This document shows positions 33,605-42,840 of a stretch of DNA of 64,000 nt, one piece after another. The DNA is taken from positions 1,054,001-1,118,000 of the forward strand of contig NZ_CP149787.1 in the NCBI RefSeq assembly GCF_037914945.1. Direction: 5' to 3'. The stretch comes from Haloterrigena sp. KLK7. Lineage in GTDB: Archaea > Halobacteriota > Halobacteria > Halobacteriales > Natrialbaceae. A program made the position numbers and the translations under genes. The notes under the pieces are model-generated. The model did no database searches. It saw nothing but the letters and a program-made list of their open reading frames with translations, and was not told the DNA's origin. Every line of letters starts with the position of its first letter. Position 1 is the first letter of the stretch.

Positions 33605-34401
33605 TCCGATCCGAATCGCGTCGAACCGATGACGGTCGACGAGCGCCGCTCGAGGCACAGTGGCTGTTTCTCGCGGGCGGATTCGTTCCGGACGACTCGA
33701 GACGAGCGGTGAAACGGTGCGCCGCGAGGCTCTCAGCGCGGGAAAGCGATTCCGGCCGCGCGAAACCGATCGCTAGCGACGTATTTTCGAGTTGCCAGCC
33801 GGACGGCAGTGGCTGTGGAGACGGTCCATAATACGACGTTTCGTTCCAACTGGAACCACCTCGTGGAAGGAAACGGAGCGAATCGAACGCTACCGGAGCC
33901 GAGAGGTTCACCCGCGTCGGAGAGTCACGAGCGACGGAATGGACCGCATACCTGACTGTAACGTGCAGTGCCTTCTCGTGGCGGTTCGGAACAACCGCCA
34001 CAGACGAGCCGACGGCCCAGCGTGCGGGCCCGCCTCGGCCGCGTTGCCGGGACGCTGCGATCGGAGGGGCCGCGCTCACCCCGAGCATTCCGCCGTCTGC
34101 GACTTGCATCAGTTCGAACCGCGGGTCGGTGGGGACCCGATACCGGTGACAGGTGAGCGATCGGGCACTACTGACGGAGTGGCGAGGTCAGTCACCAATG
34201 GCGGCGTGGCGAGCGTACTGCGATCGGGAACCGTCGTAACGCGGCAGTGGGGAGTCGTAACGGGGCAGTGGCGAGCGTAATGCGGCCGCTACCGACTCGC
34301 CACGCGCTCGGCGCGAGAGCCGTCTCGAGTGGTATCAGTCGAGTACCGCTCGTACGGGCACACCTAACTAACCGACACGAACGCGTCGTCCGGGACGAGC
34401 T
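33605..34401. other. 800-bp region without a convincing gene
   Basis: Frames on both strands are short and Arg/Ser-rich shadows. The stretch 34167-34285 contains imperfect short repeats built on ggcagtgg and gagtcgtaac/gagcgtaa. Looks like decayed intergenic or pseudogenic DNA; an ABC-ATPase remnant follows at 34741. Confidence 0.5.
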
Positions 34402-34578
34402 ATGCTCGAGTCTCGAGACGAGGACACGTTCCGACCGGCGCCCGCCGAAGCGGAGTGGGTGCCCCAGTCGAAGTCCGGCGTCGTCGGCGTCCGCATCGCG
34501 ACCACGGAGGGCGATCGACCGTCGTCCTCGGAGTGGCTCTGGTCCACGCAGTGGCTGGACCTCGTGGCCAAGCGCTGA
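34402..34578 (+). CDS. Possible 58-aa small protein
   Basis: ATG at 34402, TGA at 34576-34578. MLESRDEDTFRPAPAEAEW then SSSEWLWSTQWLDLVAKR. Trp-rich and reasonably protein-like, with GC-rich third positions, but it lies in a decayed region and matches nothing I know. Low confidence. Confidence 0.3.
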   Translation: MLESRDEDTFRPAPAEAEWVPQSKSGVVGVRIATTEGDRPSSSEWLWSTQWLDLVAKR

Positions 34579-34740
34579 CCCGCTTCGCCGTCGGGCGCGT
34601 CGTCCGTCGACCGCGTCGTCGTTTTCCTCCCGTTACGGCTCAGTCCCGGCCAGATCGCGACGGTCCGGATGGTCGCCGGTGGTCCCGTTCCGAGCGCACC
34701 GTTCCCGGTGTGTCATCCACGCCCGGTGGCGGACGAGGAC

Positions 34741-34919
34741 GCCGACATCCCGGTGTTAGACGAGGCGACGAGCGACCTCGACGCGACCATCGAACGGCGC
34801 ATCCGGGACGGCATCGAATCGATGGCCCGAGAGTACGCCATCGTCGCCATCGCCCATCGCCTCTCGACGTCTGCGAGGCCGACCGGATCTACTACGCGGA
34901 CCTGGACGCCCCGTCGTGA
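34741..34919 (+). pseudogene. Frameshifted remnant of ABC transporter ATPase
   Basis: PVLDEATSDLDATIERRIRD and then EYAIVAIAHRLST are the Walker B/D-loop and H-loop segments of an ABC ATPase C-terminus. After LST the frame breaks: the continuation CEADRIYYADLDAP is found in another frame, ending at 34919. The Walker A half and membrane domain are absent. It is not derived from the intact exporter at 35864, whose matching region differs. Confidence 0.75.
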
Positions 34920-35039
34920 TTTCCGAGCACGCGTAGCGAGGCGTCTCGAGTCATCTGCGGTCGTTCGTCGTCGCTCGAGCGGGTTCGTAGTTGGAGTGAC
35001 TCGAGTCGGTTCGAAGACGGCACTGACTCGAGTGGAGAA

Positions 35040-35158
35040 GGGCTCGGGCGGGTTCGAACCACGCCGAGACGTGCTCACTGCGTTGCGCGCGTCTCGTCTA
35101 GTTCGAACCGCCCTCGATCCACATACCTGCTGCTCGCGACGTTGCTCGCAGCAGGAAG
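35040..35158 (-). repeat. tRNA-tail palindromic unit after tRNA-Val
   Basis: 35040-35062 is a 23-bp exact copy of the tRNA-Val 3' end (35160-35182). It is followed by a palindromic loop region (GAGACG at 35065-35070 with CGTCTC at 35090-35095), an inverted T-arm copy (35101-35120, one base short), and a hairpin CCTGCTGC/GCAGCAGG (35126-35155) that abuts the tRNA. Period 120 bp. Confidence 0.78.
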
Positions 35159-35232
35159 TGGGCTCGGGCGGGTTCGAACCACCGACCTCGGCCTTGTAAA
35201 GGCCGCGTCATGACCAGCTAGACCACGAGCCC
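35159..35232 (-). tRNA. tRNA-Val (TAC)
   Basis: Acceptor GGGCTCG pairs with CGAGCCC, anticodon stem CGGCC/GGCCG encloses TTTACAA (anticodon TAC), T arm GGTTCGAACC. Discriminator A, no CCA. The 3' end is repeated at 35040. Confidence 0.95.
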
Positions 35233-35292
35233 GCATCCGAACCAAGTCACCCCGTCCGAATAACCTTTACTTTCTCGAGTTCGACATCGACC

Positions 35293-35787
35293 ATGGCCCT
35301 CGAGCGCGTCCAGAAGGTCCTCCTGGCGATTGCAGCCGTCGGCGTGATCGTCATGCTCGTTCTCCAGATGGGGCTGGTCGAACCGCCGTGGACCGAAGAC
35401 GAGGGCACCGTCCGCGTCGTCGACGGCGACACCGGTGCGGAGCTCGCGACCGTCGAGGTCGAGGTCGCGGACACCCGAAACGAGCGCTACACCGGATTGA
35501 GCGACCACGAATCGCTCGCGGACGGCCAGGGAATGCTGTTCGTCCACGGCGACGAGGACGAGCGGACCTACGTGATGCGGGAGATGGACTTCGACATCGA
35601 CATCGTCTTCGTCGGCGCCGACGGCGAAATCACGGCGATCGAACACGCCCGCGCGCCCGAGGCCGGCGAGGACGGCGAGGAACTCGAGTACTCCGGCGAA
35701 GCGAAGTGGGTCCTCGAGGTGCCGCGGGGCTACGCCAACGAGACGGGAATGGCGGCCGGCGACGAGGTCGACATCGAGTACGAGTGA
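35293..35787 (+). CDS. DUF192-family membrane-anchored protein
   Basis: 164-aa protein with one N-terminal TM (VLLAIAAVGVIVMLVLQMGL, 9-28) and an exported domain of the DUF192 family (VEVADTRNERYTGLSDHE, GMLFVHGDEDERTYVMREM, DIDIVFVGADGEI). Function unknown; the family is often next to export or cell-envelope genes. Starts 60 bp from tRNA-Val. Confidence 0.85.
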   Translation: MALERVQKVLLAIAAVGVIVMLVLQMGLVEPPWTEDEGTVRVVDGDTGAELATVEVEVADTRNERYTGLSDHESLADGQGMLFVHGDEDERTYVMREMDFDIDIVFVGADGEITAIEHARAPEAGEDGEELEYSGEAKWVLEVPRGYANETGMAAGDEVDIEYE

Positions 35788-35863
35788 GGCGTCGCCCGCA
35801 CTCCGCACGCCACTGTTTCGGTTCGTAGCAACCCTTATTGGCGGCCGTCCCGGAATCGGAACA

Positions 35864-37885
35864 ATGAGCGGGAGTGGCGTCGACTGGGAGGACGAGGACC
35901 CGTTCGAGGAACAACGCGAGGAGATCGAGAACCCGATGAAGCGGCTGTTCCTCGAGTACGGACGCAACTACACGTTTCAGGCGATCGTCGGCGTCTTCGC
36001 GAGTATCTTCGCCCGCGTCCTCGATCTGTTGCCGCCGATCATGCTGGCGGTCGCCCTCGACGCCGTGTTCCGCGACGAGGCCGCCAGTTACGCCGGGGCG
36101 TTACCCTTCGGCGGCGACCTGGTCGCACCGTACGTCCCCGCGACCCAAGAGGGACAGTTCTACCTGACCGTCGGCGTCATCGCGGCCGCGTTCTTCCTCG
36201 GTGCGACGTTTCACTGGCTGCGCAACTGGGGGTTCAACGCCTTCGCCCAGAACATCCAGCACGACATCCGGACCGACACCTACGACAAGATGCAGCGGCT
36301 GAACATGAACTTCTTCGCGGACAAGCAGACCGGCGAGATGATGTCGATCCTCTCGAACGACGTCAACCGCCTCGAGCGCTTTCTCAACGACGGGATGAAC
36401 TCCCTGTTTCGGATGGCGGTGATGATCGTCGGGATCGGCGTGATTCTCTTCGCCTACAACTGGCAACTCGCGCTGGTCGCCCTGCTCCCGGTGCCGCTGA
36501 TCGCCGGGTTCACCTACCTGTTCGTCAGGATCATCCAGCCCAAGTACGCCGCCGTCCGCTCGACCGTCGGCAAGGTCAACTCCCGCCTCGAGAACAACCT
36601 CGGCGGGATTCAGGTCATCAAGTCGAGCACCACCGAAGACTACGAGTCCGAGCGGGTCGAGGACGTCTCGCAGGATTACTTCGACGCCAACTGGGACGCC
36701 ATCGAGACGCGAATCAAGTTCTTCCCGGGACTGCGCGTCCTCGCCGGCATCGGCTTCGTCGTCACGTTCCTCGTCGGCGGCCTGTGGGTCTTCCAGGGAC
36801 CCCCTGGACCCTTCTCCGGCACGCTGACCGAAGGCGAGTTCGTCGTCTTCATCCTCTACACGCAGCGCTTCATCTGGCCGATGGCGCAGTTCGGGCAGAT
36901 CATCAACATGTATCAGCGCGCTCGCGCCTCCTCGGCGCGGATGTTCGGCCTGATGGACGAACCGAGCCAAGTGGCAGAGAACCCCGACGCCACCGAACTC
37001 GAGGTGACGGAGGGTCGCGTCGAGTACGACCACGTCACCTTCAGCTACGGTGATAGCGGGGCGCAAAGCGCCTCGCAGACGCCGACCGAGGAGCGCAGCG
37101 ACTCGGGAGACGACGAGACCATCGTCGAGGACGTCGACTTCACCGTCGCGGGCGGCGAGACGCTGGCGCTCGTCGGTCCCACGGGCGCGGGCAAGTCGAC
37201 CGTTCTCAAACTCCTCCTGCGGATGTACGACGTCGACGAGGGAGCGATCACTGTCGACGGACGAGACATCCGCGACGTCACCCTCGAGAGTCTCCGAGAG
37301 TCGATCGGCTACGTCAGCCAGGATACCTTCCTCTTCTACGGCACCGTCGAGGAGAACATCAAATACGGCACGTTCGGCGCCGACCGCGAGGACGTGGTCG
37401 AGGCCGCGAAGATGGCCGAGGCCCACGACTTCATTCGGAACCTCCCCGACGGCTACGACACCGAGGTCGGCGAGCGCGGCGTCAAACTCTCGGGCGGCCA
37501 GCGCCAGCGCATCTCCATCGCGCGGGCGATCCTCAAGGATCCCGAGATCCTCGTCTTAGACGAGGCGACCAGCGACGTCGACACCGAGACGGAGATGCTC
37601 ATCCAGCGCTCGATCGACGAACTCGCTGCCGACCGGACCACGTTCGCCATCGCCCACCGCCTCTCGACGATCAAGGACGCCGACCAGATCCTGGTCCTCG
37701 AGGGCGGCGAGATCGTCGAACGCGGCGCCCACGGGGAGTTGCTCGAGAACGGCGGACTCTACTCGCATCTCTGGGGCGTCCAGGCCGGCGAGATCGACGA
37801 ACTCCCTCAGGAGTTCATCGAGCGCGCCCAGCGCCGACAGGCGCGGACGGAGGTCGACGTGGACGCCGGCGACGATGACGACTGA
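35864..37885 (+). CDS. ABC exporter, fused permease and ATPase
   Basis: 673-aa half-transporter of the MsbA/BmrA type. Six TM helices lie in residues about 30-330 (for example ILARVLDLLPPIMLAVALDA). The ATPase domain has Walker A GPTGAGKST near 440, Q-loop YVSQDTF, signature LSGGQRQRISIARAIL near 545, Walker B ILVLDEATSDVD and H-loop AIAHRLST. An extra acidic insert (about residues 400-420) precedes Walker A. It acts as a homodimer exporting lipid or drug-like substrates. Tail is acidic. Confidence 0.92.
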   Translation: MSGSGVDWEDEDPFEEQREEIENPMKRLFLEYGRNYTFQAIVGVFASIFARVLDLLPPIMLAVALDAVFRDEAASYAGALPFGGDLVAPYVPATQEGQFYLTVGVIAAAFFLGATFHWLRNWGFNAFAQNIQHDIRTDTYDKMQRLNMNFFADKQTGEMMSILSNDVNRLERFLNDGMNSLFRMAVMIVGIGVILFAYNWQLALVALLPVPLIAGFTYLFVRIIQPKYAAVRSTVGKVNSRLENNLGGIQVIKSSTTEDYESERVEDVSQDYFDANWDAIETRIKFFPGLRVLAGIGFVVTFLVGGLWVFQGPPGPFSGTLTEGEFVVFILYTQRFIWPMAQFGQIINMYQRARASSARMFGLMDEPSQVAENPDATELEVTEGRVEYDHVTFSYGDSGAQSASQTPTEERSDSGDDETIVEDVDFTVAGGETLALVGPTGAGKSTVLKLLLRMYDVDEGAITVDGRDIRDVTLESLRESIGYVSQDTFLFYGTVEENIKYGTFGADREDVVEAAKMAEAHDFIRNLPDGYDTEVGERGVKLSGGQRQRISIARAILKDPEILVLDEATSDVDTETEMLIQRSIDELAADRTTFAIAHRLSTIKDADQILVLEGGEIVERGAHGELLENGGLYSHLWGVQAGEIDELPQEFIERAQRRQARTEVDVDAGDDDD

Positions 37886-37945
37886 GTCGCCCCAGTCGCT
37901 CGAGCGATCGATCGACTACGAAAAACAAAAGAGCCGGGACGGCCG

Positions 37946-38290
37946 TCAGAACGACTCCTGTCCCTCCTGATCGTCCTGATCCGGCGCGCCCTCGTCCTGT
38001 CGCTGCTCGCCCGCCGCGGGCGGGGTCCGGTCGCTGTAGTTCTTCCGACCGATCGCGTCGTCGCCGACCATGTTCATGATCGCCGTCTCGATGTCGCCGT
38101 AGTCCTGATACTCCTCCTGGTTGAGTGGACCGATGAGCTCCTCGAGGGTCGTCGTGTTCCCCTCCATTTCGATCTCCTCGTCGCCGTAGCGGTCGAACAG
38201 TTCGTCCTCGCTCAGCGGGTAGTCCGCGGACTTGAGTTCGTCGCCGAGATCGCCGAGGTCGACGCCGAGTTGGCGGTCCTCATTAGTCAT
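37946..38290 (-). CDS. DUF5789-family protein
   Basis: 114-aa acidic haloarchaeal protein. ADYPLSEDELFDRYGDEEIE and TTTLEELIGPL at about residues 21-55 are recognisable family features; a disordered Gln/Asp/Pro-rich tail follows. Function unknown. ATG at 38290 (MTNEDRQLG) chosen. Confidence 0.75.
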   Translation of the reverse strand: MTNEDRQLGVDLGDLGDELKSADYPLSEDELFDRYGDEEIEMEGNTTTLEELIGPLNQEEYQDYGDIETAIMNMVGDDAIGRKNYSDRTPPAAGEQRQDEGAPDQDDQEGQESF

Positions 38291-38431
38291 GTGAGGAGAG
38301 TGGGTACGCCTTCGGAAACCGGTTAGCCCTGCGTTCGCCACCGCTTCCGTCGACCGACTGGATCGCCGGCGACGGACCGGTCGCCCGACGACCGCGGAAC
38401 TTTCATGTCCGCCCCGCGGGAGTACTCGCGC

Positions 38432-39172
38432 ATGGACCTACGCGACGCGACGTGGACGGACGCCCGCGACTGCGAGACGGATCTGGCGGTCGTCCCCGTC
38501 GGCAGCACGGAACAGCACGGCCCCCACGCCCCCCTGGGAACGGACGTGGTCGCCGCGGAAGCGGTCGCCGACGCCGGCGTCGAGCGCGTCGACCGCGAGG
38601 TCGTCCGCGCGCCGGCGATTCCGGTCGGCATCGCCGAGGAACACCGCCAGTTTCCCGGCACGATGTGGGTCTCCGAGGAGACCTTTCGGGACTACGTCGG
38701 CGAGGCCGTCGAGAGCCTCGCCCACCACGGCTTCGATCGGATCGTCGTCGTCAACGGCCACGGCGGCAACGTCGACGCGCTACGGGAGGTCGGCGGCCGG
38801 ATCACCCGCGACGGCGACGCCTACGCCGTCCCCTTCACCTGGTTCGAGGCCGTCGGCGAACACTCCGCGGAGATGGGCCACGGCGGCCCGCTCGAGACCG
38901 CCCTGCTGCGCCACTGCGCGCCGGAACTCGTTCGCGAGGAACGGATCGAGGAGGCACGGGACGGACGGGCCGAGAGCTGGGGCGATTGGCTGAGCTATAC
39001 GAATCTGGCCTACGACGCGGCGGAGTTCACCGAAAACGGCGTCGTCGGCGATCCCGCGGACGGGGATCGGCAACGCGGCGAGGAACTGCTCGAGTTGGCG
39101 GGCGACGCGCTGGCACGGTTGCTCGAGGCCGTCGCCGAGCGAGACGTCTCACGGCCCGAGCGTCGGGAGTAG
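38432..39172 (+). CDS. Creatininase-family amidohydrolase
   Basis: 246-aa metal-dependent hydrolase. GSTEQHGPHAPLGTD (residues about 25-39) and NGHGGNVDALREV near 108 carry the His/Glu/Asp metal ligands, and MGHGGPLETALL follows near 150. In archaea the family includes ArfB/MftE-like and formamide hydrolases, so creatininase activity itself is not implied. MptD of pterin synthesis lies 1.2 kb away. Start at 38432 (MDLRDATW). Confidence 0.85.
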   Translation: MDLRDATWTDARDCETDLAVVPVGSTEQHGPHAPLGTDVVAAEAVADAGVERVDREVVRAPAIPVGIAEEHRQFPGTMWVSEETFRDYVGEAVESLAHHGFDRIVVVNGHGGNVDALREVGGRITRDGDAYAVPFTWFEAVGEHSAEMGHGGPLETALLRHCAPELVREERIEEARDGRAESWGDWLSYTNLAYDAAEFTENGVVGDPADGDRQRGEELLELAGDALARLLEAVAERDVSRPERRE

Positions 39173-39218
39173 CGGCGGACACGGAGATGCGGGCGTCACG
39201 TCTCGAGTAACGGCGGCG

Positions 39219-39755
39219 TCACTCCTCGTCTTCGTCGGACTCGTCGTCCCCGTCGTCCGCCTCTGTGTCGTCCGCTTCGTCCGCTTCGTCTTCCTCGTCT
39301 TCCGCGCTTTCGTCCGTGTCCTCGGCTTCCGCCGATTCCTCGGACTCGTCGGCGTCGGTGTCCGGACCGGCGTCCTCGAGCGTGCCCCGAAGCGCGGGAA
39401 TCGTCGAGGTGAGTTCGCCGACCTGCTCGCCGGCCTCGGAGATGTCCGCGATGGCGTCCTCGAGGTCGCCGATCGCTTCCTCGAGGTCGTCGGCGTCCTC
39501 GAAGGCGTCGGCGCGCTGGCCCATCGTGAACCACTTCTTGGCGTCGCGGAGGTGCTCCTCGGCGTCGCCGGCGTCCAGCGCGGAGTTGAGTCCGTTGAGC
39601 ACGCCGAGCACGTTGTCGGCGTCCGTCTCCCAGACGTCGTCGGCGTCCGGCAGCGCCGCCCAGCCGTCCTCGAGCGAGGATTCGACGTCTGCGCGCATCT
39701 CGTTTGCGGCCTCGCCGAACAGTTCCTCGTCGTCGCCGAATGTCGCTTGGCTCAT
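39219..39755 (-). CDS. DUF5790-family acidic protein
   Basis: 178-aa protein; the N-terminal 115 residues (GEAANEMRADVESSLEDG, LGVLNGLNSALDAGDAEEHL, DAKKWFTMGQRADAFEDAD) match a haloarchaeal family of unknown function, probably a helical bundle. The last 55 residues are Asp/Glu-rich low complexity. Confidence 0.75.
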   Translation of the reverse strand: MSQATFGDDEELFGEAANEMRADVESSLEDGWAALPDADDVWETDADNVLGVLNGLNSALDAGDAEEHLRDAKKWFTMGQRADAFEDADDLEEAIGDLEDAIADISEAGEQVGELTSTIPALRGTLEDAGPDTDADESEESAEAEDTDESAEDEEDEADEADDTEADDGDDESDEDEE

Positions 39756-40009
39756 AGCTCACTCTTCACGGGGACCGGGGTTAAAAGGTCGCCCGAAAGT
39801 GAAAGTGAAAACCGACTCGAGCGAGTCGATATCGGCCGAACGGGAGCGAGATTTCGAAAGGGAGGTGACTCGACGTAATCCGGTACCGATACCGGTACCG
39901 GTACTCGCCGGTGATCCAGAGCCGATTCGAGCGGGTACGACTCGGTCGCGGTGCCTCGCGTACCGGGTTCGAGTCGCCCGGCGCTCGAGGGGGGGGGCGA
40001 AGCGGAACG

Positions 40010-40246
40010 TCACCCGTAGAGGTGTTTCTTCGCCGCTTCCTCGTCGTCGACGCGCGGGTGATTCGACCACTCGTTCATCTTCTCGACGCAACAGGAGAGA
40101 CAGAAGAGGTGATACGTATTCGGATTTCGACAGTTCTCCCGCTCCAGCCACCATCCTTCGGTCTCGCTCCCGTCGACGAGGGTTTCGCACTCGAGACAGG
40201 ATTTCGGTTCGCCCGGCGGGTTCGGTCTGGGCCAGTACAGTCGCAT
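40010..40246 (-). CDS. Small zinc-binding protein
   Basis: 78-aa protein with SCLECETLVDG near the N-terminus (CxxC) and HLFCLSCCVEKMNEW in the second half (CxxCC), so four or five Cys for one zinc site. No HTH or TM. Ends HLYG. Unknown role. Confidence 0.7.
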   Translation of the reverse strand: MRLYWPRPNPPGEPKSCLECETLVDGSETEGWWLERENCRNPNTYHLFCLSCCVEKMNEWSNHPRVDDEEAAKKHLYG

Positions 40247-40406
40247 CGGCCGCGAGTTCGACGAGTGTGGATATTGTTATCGTCTGGGTATCGCTAAATA
40301 GAGGGCTGACGGTGTGTTTATTGTAGTATTACCGTTCGGTATACCTTCGTTCTAGCGGCGACTCCCGTCTCCGATCGACCCGTGACCGGACCCGAGACTC
40401 GAGCGC

Positions 40407-40769
40407 CTACTGACGACCGCGGACGGACTCGACGCGCATCAGCGGATAGCCGTCCTCCATCGCCATGCGGGTGACGACCTCGCGGCCCTCGTAGTCGACG
40501 ACGATCTCGACCTCGAGGAACCGGCCCGTCAGCTCGGTGTAGTCGGCCGCCGAGTCGGCGAGTTCGGCCTCGAGTTCGTCGGTGCGGACGTCGACGGTGA
40601 CGTCGGTGCAGTGGGGCTGGTTCTCGATGGCCTCCTCCATCGCCGTCTCGAGGCTGGCGGCGCTGTCGGGCGAGACGGGCGTGCCGGCGAACTGGTGGTA
40701 GAGCGTACCGAACTTGATGCCGGCCTCGAAGCAGGCGGCCTCGGCGTCGGTGGGATCGGTCGCAGTCAT
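40407..40769 (-). CDS. mptD: Archaeal dihydroneopterin aldolase (MptD)
   Basis: 120-aa enzyme of the tetrahydromethanopterin/folate-type pterin pathway. The pattern EAACFEAGIKFGTLYHQFAG, then LETAMEEAIENQPHC, is the COG2098 MptD signature. It cleaves dihydroneopterin to hydroxymethyl-dihydropterin and glycolaldehyde in methanogens; in haloarchaea it supplies folate. Confidence 0.88.
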   Translation of the reverse strand: MTATDPTDAEAACFEAGIKFGTLYHQFAGTPVSPDSAASLETAMEEAIENQPHCTDVTVDVRTDELEAELADSAADYTELTGRFLEVEIVVDYEGREVVTRMAMEDGYPLMRVESVRGRQ

Positions 40770-40921
40770 ACGCGGATTCTCGGGTGCGCTCGGGAAGGGG
40801 ATTGCGATGCGGGCGGACGGTCGATCGAGACGCAGTGTGGGTCACGGGCACGCTATCGAAAATAGGAGACAGCGACGAGAGTGAGATGCTCACTCGAGGA
40901 GTCGTGATCGGCCTCCCGGCG

Positions 40922-41755
40922 TCAGGGCGGAATGCCGTAGATATCGTCGTCGACGTCGATCATGTAGACGTTGTCCATTCGGTCGATGTCGTCGATGCGA
41001 GCGACGTCGTCGTCGTCGAGTTCCCACTCGAAGAGGTCGATATTCTGTCGGAGATGGTCCGCCGATGACGACTTGGGCAGCACGACCGCGTCCTTCCGGA
41101 GCGTCCACTTCAGGGCGATCTGTGCCGGCGTCTTCTCGTAGGTATCGGCGATATCGTTCAACACCGGGTCCTCGAACAGTTCGGTTCTGGCCAGCGGCGC
41201 GGCCGCCTCGACGACGATGTCGTGCCGCTGGCAGTACTCGATCAACTCCTCGCGGTAGTACCACGGATGGAGTTCGATCTGATTGACCGCGATCGGCACG
41301 TCGGCCACCTTCCGGGCGAACGTGAGCTGATACCGGCTGAAGTTGCTGACGCCGACGTTTCGGATCAGTCCCTCCTCGTGGGCTCGCTCGAGGGCATCGA
41401 ACGTCTCTCGCAGCGAGATCGCCGGGTTCGGCCAGTGGATGAGATACAGGTCCAGGTAGGACGTGCCGAGTTTGTCGAGTGACGCCTCCAGGGACTCGAA
41501 CACGTCGTCGTAGTGGAGGTTCGACGGAAGCACCTTGGACGTGAGAAACACGTCCTCTCGGTCGTGCTCGGCGAGAACCTCGCCGATCTCGGCTTCGTTC
41601 TGGTACCCCTCCGCCGTGTCGACGTGGGTGTAGCCGAGATCGAGCGCGGTTCGGACCGACTCTTTCACGGCGTCGCCGCCGATGTCCCACGTACCGGCGC
41701 CGACGACCGGAATCTCGTCACCGCTCGGAAGCGATTGAGTTGGTACTTCGTCCAT
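40922..41755 (-). CDS. Aldo/keto reductase
   Basis: 277-aa reductase of the AKR5-like group. Asp/Tyr in DTAEGYQNEAEIG, Lys in TSKVLP and His in LIHWPNP form the catalytic tetrad. C-terminal LPKSSSADHLRQN is the NADPH-binding stretch. ATG at 41755 (MDEVPTQS) chosen over one three codons upstream. Confidence 0.9.
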   Translation of the reverse strand: MDEVPTQSLPSGDEIPVVGAGTWDIGGDAVKESVRTALDLGYTHVDTAEGYQNEAEIGEVLAEHDREDVFLTSKVLPSNLHYDDVFESLEASLDKLGTSYLDLYLIHWPNPAISLRETFDALERAHEEGLIRNVGVSNFSRYQLTFARKVADVPIAVNQIELHPWYYREELIEYCQRHDIVVEAAAPLARTELFEDPVLNDIADTYEKTPAQIALKWTLRKDAVVLPKSSSADHLRQNIDLFEWELDDDDVARIDDIDRMDNVYMIDVDDDIYGIPP

Positions 41756-41964
41756 AAAAATCACGGCTCACCGTTTCCTGGCAACGCACAAAATAGCTAC
41801 GAACGACGGTGATATCGCGGAATCGCTGGGCTCACGACCGGAGGTCGAACTCGAGTGAGCGACGAGCGCACGTCGTCCGTCAGCGTTCGAAACGTATGCG
41901 ACTACCGACCGAACTGCCGCGGAACCGCATGGTACTTATCGACGCTTTCCCTTCCACCGAACGA

Positions 41965-42714
41965 ATGGCACAGTCAGTCCTGCTTACGGGGGCTGCGGGG
42001 CGGGTCGGAGAGGCCATCCTCGGCGGCCTCGCGGACGACTACGAGTGGCGGTTGCTGGATCGCGATCCACCGACGGAGGACTACCCCGGCGAGTTCGTCG
42101 TCGCGGACATCACCGAAGAGGAGGCCATCCGCGAGGCGATGGAGGGCATCGACGTCGTGCTCCACCTCGCGGGGGATCCCCGAAAGACGGCGCCGTGGGA
42201 CAGCGTCCTGACGAACAACATCGACGGAACCCAGACGATCTTCGAGGCCGCCGTCGACGCCGGCGTCGAGAAGGTCGCCTTCGCCTCCTCGAACCACGCC
42301 GTCGGCCACTACGAGACCGAGGAGCGAACGCCCGAGCTGTACCGCGCCCACGACGACTACCTGCTCGACGGGACGGAACAGCCCCGGCCGGGCAACCTCT
42401 ACGGCGTCTCGAAGGTCGCCGGCGAGGCGCTCGGTCGCTACTACCACGACGAGTACGGTATCTCGGTAGTCAACGTCCGCATCGGGAATCTCACGGAGAA
42501 CCACCCGCCGATCGACTACGAACGCGGCCAGGCGATGTGGCTCTCCTACCGGGACTGTGCACACCTCTTCGATCGCTGCATTCAGGCCGACTACGACTAC
42601 GAGATCGTCTACGGCATCTCCGACAACGACCGGAAGTACTACTCCATCGAGCGCGCCCGCGAGGCGCTGGGCTACGACCCGCAGGACAACTCCGCCGCCC
42701 ACACCGACGACTGA
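41965..42714 (+). CDS. SDR similar to uronate/glucose-6-phosphate dehydrogenase (Azf-like)
   Basis: 249-aa extended SDR. LLTGAAGRVGEAILGGL at the N-terminus, LLDRDPP (Asp, NAD preference), SSNHAVGHYE and YGVSKVAGE (Tyr/Lys) are typical of bacterial uronate dehydrogenase and of Haloferax Azf, the NAD-dependent glucose-6-phosphate dehydrogenase of the oxidative pentose phosphate pathway. Which of the two cannot be settled from sequence alone. ATG at 41965 (MAQSVLL) chosen. Confidence 0.82.
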   Translation: MAQSVLLTGAAGRVGEAILGGLADDYEWRLLDRDPPTEDYPGEFVVADITEEEAIREAMEGIDVVLHLAGDPRKTAPWDSVLTNNIDGTQTIFEAAVDAGVEKVAFASSNHAVGHYETEERTPELYRAHDDYLLDGTEQPRPGNLYGVSKVAGEALGRYYHDEYGISVVNVRIGNLTENHPPIDYERGQAMWLSYRDCAHLFDRCIQADYDYEIVYGISDNDRKYYSIERAREALGYDPQDNSAAHTDD

Positions 42715-42840
42715 CGGTCGCCGGCGAGTGACTCGAGCAGCGACCCCCTCGAGCAACGGCTTCTAACGCGACTGCAGTGAAAACCGGCAACCGGAACCGG
42801 CGGGCCTCGACGTTTTGGTTCCCGCTCCGTCAGTGAGCCT

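Noticed and set aside
34167-34285. Short repeats that could suggest a CRISPR array
   Set aside because: Repeat units are imperfect, about 8-12 bases and without regular spacers; no cas genes in the window.
39989-39997. Nine-G homopolymer as a possible phase-variation tract
   Set aside because: It lies outside any gene and not at a promoter spacing that would matter; may be a sequencing length ambiguity.
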